From the NCBI RefSeq assembly GCF_004134825.1, contig NZ_SDPN01000014.1, forward strand, positions 30,072 through 94,071: DNA of 64,000 bases, given 5' to 3'. The first letter of the stretch is position 1. Each line of letters begins with the position of its first letter. Positions 62,151 through 64,000 of this stretch are shown piece after piece. This DNA comes from Agromyces albus. Its GTDB lineage: Bacteria; Actinomycetota; Actinomycetes; Actinomycetales; Microbacteriaceae. The notes below the pieces were generated by a model. That model did no database searches and was not told the DNA's origin. It saw only the letters and a list, made by a program, of their open reading frames with translations. The translations under genes were made by a program, and so were the position numbers.

Positions 62151-63524
62151 TTGTCCGAGCAGAACTTTGACATTGTCATCCTCGGTGGCGGCAGCGGAGG
62201 GTACGCAGCAGCACTGCGTGCCGTCGAGCTGGGCTTCACCGTCGGCCTCATCGAGAAAGACAAGCTCGGCGGTACATGTCTGCACCGCGGATGCATCCCG
62301 ACGAAGGCGCTCCTGCACGCCGCCGAGATCGCCGACAACTCACGCGAATCGGCGAAGTTCGGCGTGCGGTCGGCCTTCGAGGGCATCGACATCCCGGGCG
62401 TCACCGCGTATCGCGAAGGCATCGTGTCAAGCAAGTTCAAGGGCCTGCAGGGCCTCATCAAGGCTCGCGGCATCACCGTGATCGAGGGCGAGGGCCGCCT
62501 CGTCGCGTCGAACGCCGTGCAGGTCGGCGACGACCGCATCGTCGGCAAGAACGTGATCCTCGCGACCGGCTCCTACTCGCGATCGCTCCCCGGACTCGAG
62601 ATCGGCGGCCGCGTCATCACGAGCGAGCAGGCACTCGAGCTCGACTTCGTGCCCAGCAAGGTCGCCGTGCTCGGCGGCGGCGTCATCGGCGTGGAGTTCG
62701 CGAGCGTGTGGAAGTCCTTCGGCGCAGAGGTCACGATCATCGAGGCGCTCCCCCACCTCGTGCCGAACGAAGAGGAGTCCGTCTCCAAGCAGCTCGAGCG
62801 CGCCTTCCGCAAGCGCGGCATCGACTACAAGCTCGGCGTGCGGTTCCAGGGCGTCACGCAAGATGACAACGGCGTCGTCGTGACGCTCGAGAACGGCGAG
62901 ACCGTCGAGGCCGAGCTCCTGCTCGTCGCCGTCGGCCGCGGTCCCGTCACGCAGGGCCTCGGATACGAAGAGGCCGGCATCACGATCGATCGCGGCTTCG
63001 TCATCACGAACGAGCGTCTTGCGACGAACGTGCCCGGCGTCTACGCCGTCGGAGACATCGTTCCCGGACTCCAGCTCGCGCACCGCGGCTTCCAGCAGGG
63101 CATCTTCGTCGCCGAGGAGATCGCGGGCCTGAACCCGATCGTCGTCGACGACGTGAACATTCCGAAGGTCACCTACTGCGACCCCGAGGTCGCCTCGATC
63201 GGCTACACCGAGGTGAAGGCCGCCGAGAAGTTCGGCGCCGACGAGGTCTCGTCGTACGAGTTCAACCTCGCCGGCAACGGCAAGAGCCACATCCTCGGAA
63301 CGAGCGGCTCGATCAAGGTCGTGCGCGTGAACGACGGTCCCGTCGTGGGCGTGCACATGATCGGAGCCCGCGTCGGCGAGCTCATCGGCGAAGCCCAGCT
63401 CGCCGTGAACTGGGAGGCCTACCCCGAGGACATCGCCCCGTTCATCCACGCTCACCCGACGCAGAACGAGGCGCTCGGCGAGGCATTCCTGAAGCTTGCC
63501 GGCAAGCCGCTCCATGCACTCTGA
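62151..63524 (+). CDS. lpd: Dihydrolipoyl dehydrogenase
   Basis: A 457-residue E3 flavoprotein of the 2-oxoacid dehydrogenase complexes; it reoxidises the lipoyl groups carried by E2. The FAD motif is VILGGGSGGYAAALRA, the redox disulfide is GGTCLHRGCIPTK, the NAD motif is VAVLGGGVIGVEFASVW, and the catalytic His-Glu is in HAHPTQNEAL. The TTG at 62151 is preceded by AAGGGAGA at a fitting distance. A long open frame that begins inside pepA is not a fusion. sucB follows after 66 nt. Confidence 0.95.
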   Translation: MSEQNFDIVILGGGSGGYAAALRAVELGFTVGLIEKDKLGGTCLHRGCIPTKALLHAAEIADNSRESAKFGVRSAFEGIDIPGVTAYREGIVSSKFKGLQGLIKARGITVIEGEGRLVASNAVQVGDDRIVGKNVILATGSYSRSLPGLEIGGRVITSEQALELDFVPSKVAVLGGGVIGVEFASVWKSFGAEVTIIEALPHLVPNEEESVSKQLERAFRKRGIDYKLGVRFQGVTQDDNGVVVTLENGETVEAELLLVAVGRGPVTQGLGYEEAGITIDRGFVITNERLATNVPGVYAVGDIVPGLQLAHRGFQQGIFVAEEIAGLNPIVVDDVNIPKVTYCDPEVASIGYTEVKAAEKFGADEVSSYEFNLAGNGKSHILGTSGSIKVVRVNDGPVVGVHMIGARVGELIGEAQLAVNWEAYPEDIAPFIHAHPTQNEALGEAFLKLAGKPLHAL

Positions 63525-63590
63525 GCCGGCCGCCCAGAACACGACTGCAATAAGCTAGAAAGCGTCCCACGCTGTGAAGGAGACAAGCGC

Positions 63591-64000
63591 ATGAGCGAAT
63601 CCGTCAGCCTCCCGGCACTCGGTGAGAGTGTCACGGAGGGCACGGTCACCCGATGGCTGAAGAACGTCGGCGACCGTGTCGAGGTCGACGAGCCGCTGTT
63701 GGAGGTGTCGACCGACAAAGTCGACACCGAGATTCCATCGCCGGTGGCAGGTGTCATCGAGGCGATCCTCGTCCAAGAGGACGAGACCGTCGAGGTGGGC
63801 ACCGCCCTCGTGACGATCGGCGACGGCACCGGCGCAGCCGAGGCTGCACCGGCGGCCCCCACGTCGGAAGCAGCACCGGCGCCAGCGCCCGCTGCAGAAG
63901 CAGCACCGGCGCCAGCGCCCGCTGCGGAAGCAGTTCCGGCGCCCGCCACCGAGGCTGCGCCGGCTCCTGCTGCGCCCGTCGCCGAAGCAGCCCCTGCCGC
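63591..64000 (+). CDS. sucB: 2-oxoglutarate/branched-chain dehydrogenase E2 subunit, partial
   Basis: The first 136 residues of a dihydrolipoyl acyltransferase, cut by the window end. One lipoyl domain (residues 1-78) is visible with the lipoylated Lys in [10 protein letters not shown], then an Ala/Pro/Glu-rich linker begins. AAGGAGA lies 7 nt before the ATG. TAAGCT at 63551-63556 may be its own -10. Whether more lipoyl domains follow and which acyl group it carries cannot be told. In actinobacteria this is usually the shared E2 of the pyruvate and 2-oxoglutarate dehydrogenases. Confidence 0.92.
   Translation, partial: MSESVSLPALGESVTEGTVTRWLKNVGDRVEVDEPLLEVSTDKVDTEIPSPVAGVIEAILVQEDETVEVGTALVTIGDGTGAAEAAPAAPTSEAAPAPAPAAEAAPAPAPAAEAVPAPATEAAPAPAAPVAEAAPA
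63867..63926 (+). repeat. Tandem 30-bp repeat in the sucB linker
   Basis: Two nearly identical 30-bp units (63867-63896 and 63897-63926, one base apart) encode the linker unit [10 protein letters not shown]. Such repeats vary in number through replication slippage and only change linker length. Confidence 0.85.

Noticed and set aside
60699..63524. A 941-residue open frame that looks like a pepA-linked lpd fusion
   Set aside because: The first 484 codons are Arg-rich out-of-frame pepA sequence. The lpd protein starts at TTG 62151 with its own ribosome site.
63867..63926. Possible repeat array
   Set aside because: The repeats are codon-phased Ala/Pro linker units of an E2 gene, not a CRISPR array: there are no spacers.

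Overview
The window is high-GC DNA from an actinobacterium, most likely a member of the Microbacteriaceae. The signs are RbpA, a HrdB-type primary sigma factor, PafBC, a bcc-aa3 respiratory supercomplex with diheme QcrC, an actinobacterial LexA box, and many leaderless genes. The genus (Agromyces or a relative) cannot be fixed from the sequence alone. The window is densely coded, with no rRNA, CRISPR array, prophage or insertion sequence. The largest stretch without a gene is 59275-59563, the leader of the sigma factor gene.

1-5.4 kb: an SOS-controlled imuA'-imuB mutagenesis operon that runs off the left edge, tRNA-Leu(GAG), an M20 peptidase, uppP and a PAC2-family gene. 5.4-15.7 kb: a conserved actinobacterial backbone of HAD hydrolase, trmI, FKBP lipoprotein, pafB, pafC, tatA, tatC, Ski2-type helicase, lnt and rbpA. 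In many actinobacteria the Pup-proteasome genes lie between trmI and pafB, but here they are absent from that place. 15.8-20.7 kb: a membrane-quality-control operon with two tandem NfeD genes, an SPFH protein and a GDPD, followed by an SDR, a DUF308 membrane protein and a RidA protein.

20.7-31 kb is the accessory part. It carries three MDR-type oxidoreductases, a TetR regulator with two matching operators, a MmyB-like regulator, a pentapeptide-repeat protein, a metallo-beta-lactamase-fold protein, VOC proteins with an ArsR regulator, a Dabb protein, a zinc-ribbon protein and an SDR. It also holds what looks like the remnant of another VOC gene.

31-36 kb: a glycerol/dihydroxyacetone module, with dhaKLM on the minus strand diverging from glpF and glpK. 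36-46 kb: trpD, then the respiratory genes ctaE-qcrC-qcrA-qcrB and, facing them, ctaC-ctaD-ctaF, with a putative rRNA methyltransferase between and erpA after. 46-55.5 kb: an M20 dipeptidase, a DUF3043 protein, an alkaline-phosphatase-fold protein, and topoisomerase IV parC and parE split by a BBE-type flavoenzyme. 55.6-64 kb: a DUF7455 protein, the murT-gatD pair directly behind the primary sigma factor gene, a second PAC2 protein, pepA, lpd and the start of sucB.

The most interesting point is the murT-gatD pair. GatD has Gly where the glutaminase nucleophile Cys should be, and MurT has lost its Cys4 zinc ribbon. In group B peptidoglycan, typical of Microbacteriaceae, the D-Glu alpha-carboxyl that canonical MurT-GatD amidates carries the cross-bridge instead. 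The pair may therefore be a repurposed ligase for that carboxyl. A second general observation is that about twenty genes have a TANNNT-like -10 element only 6-8 nt before the start codon, which points to widespread leaderless transcription.
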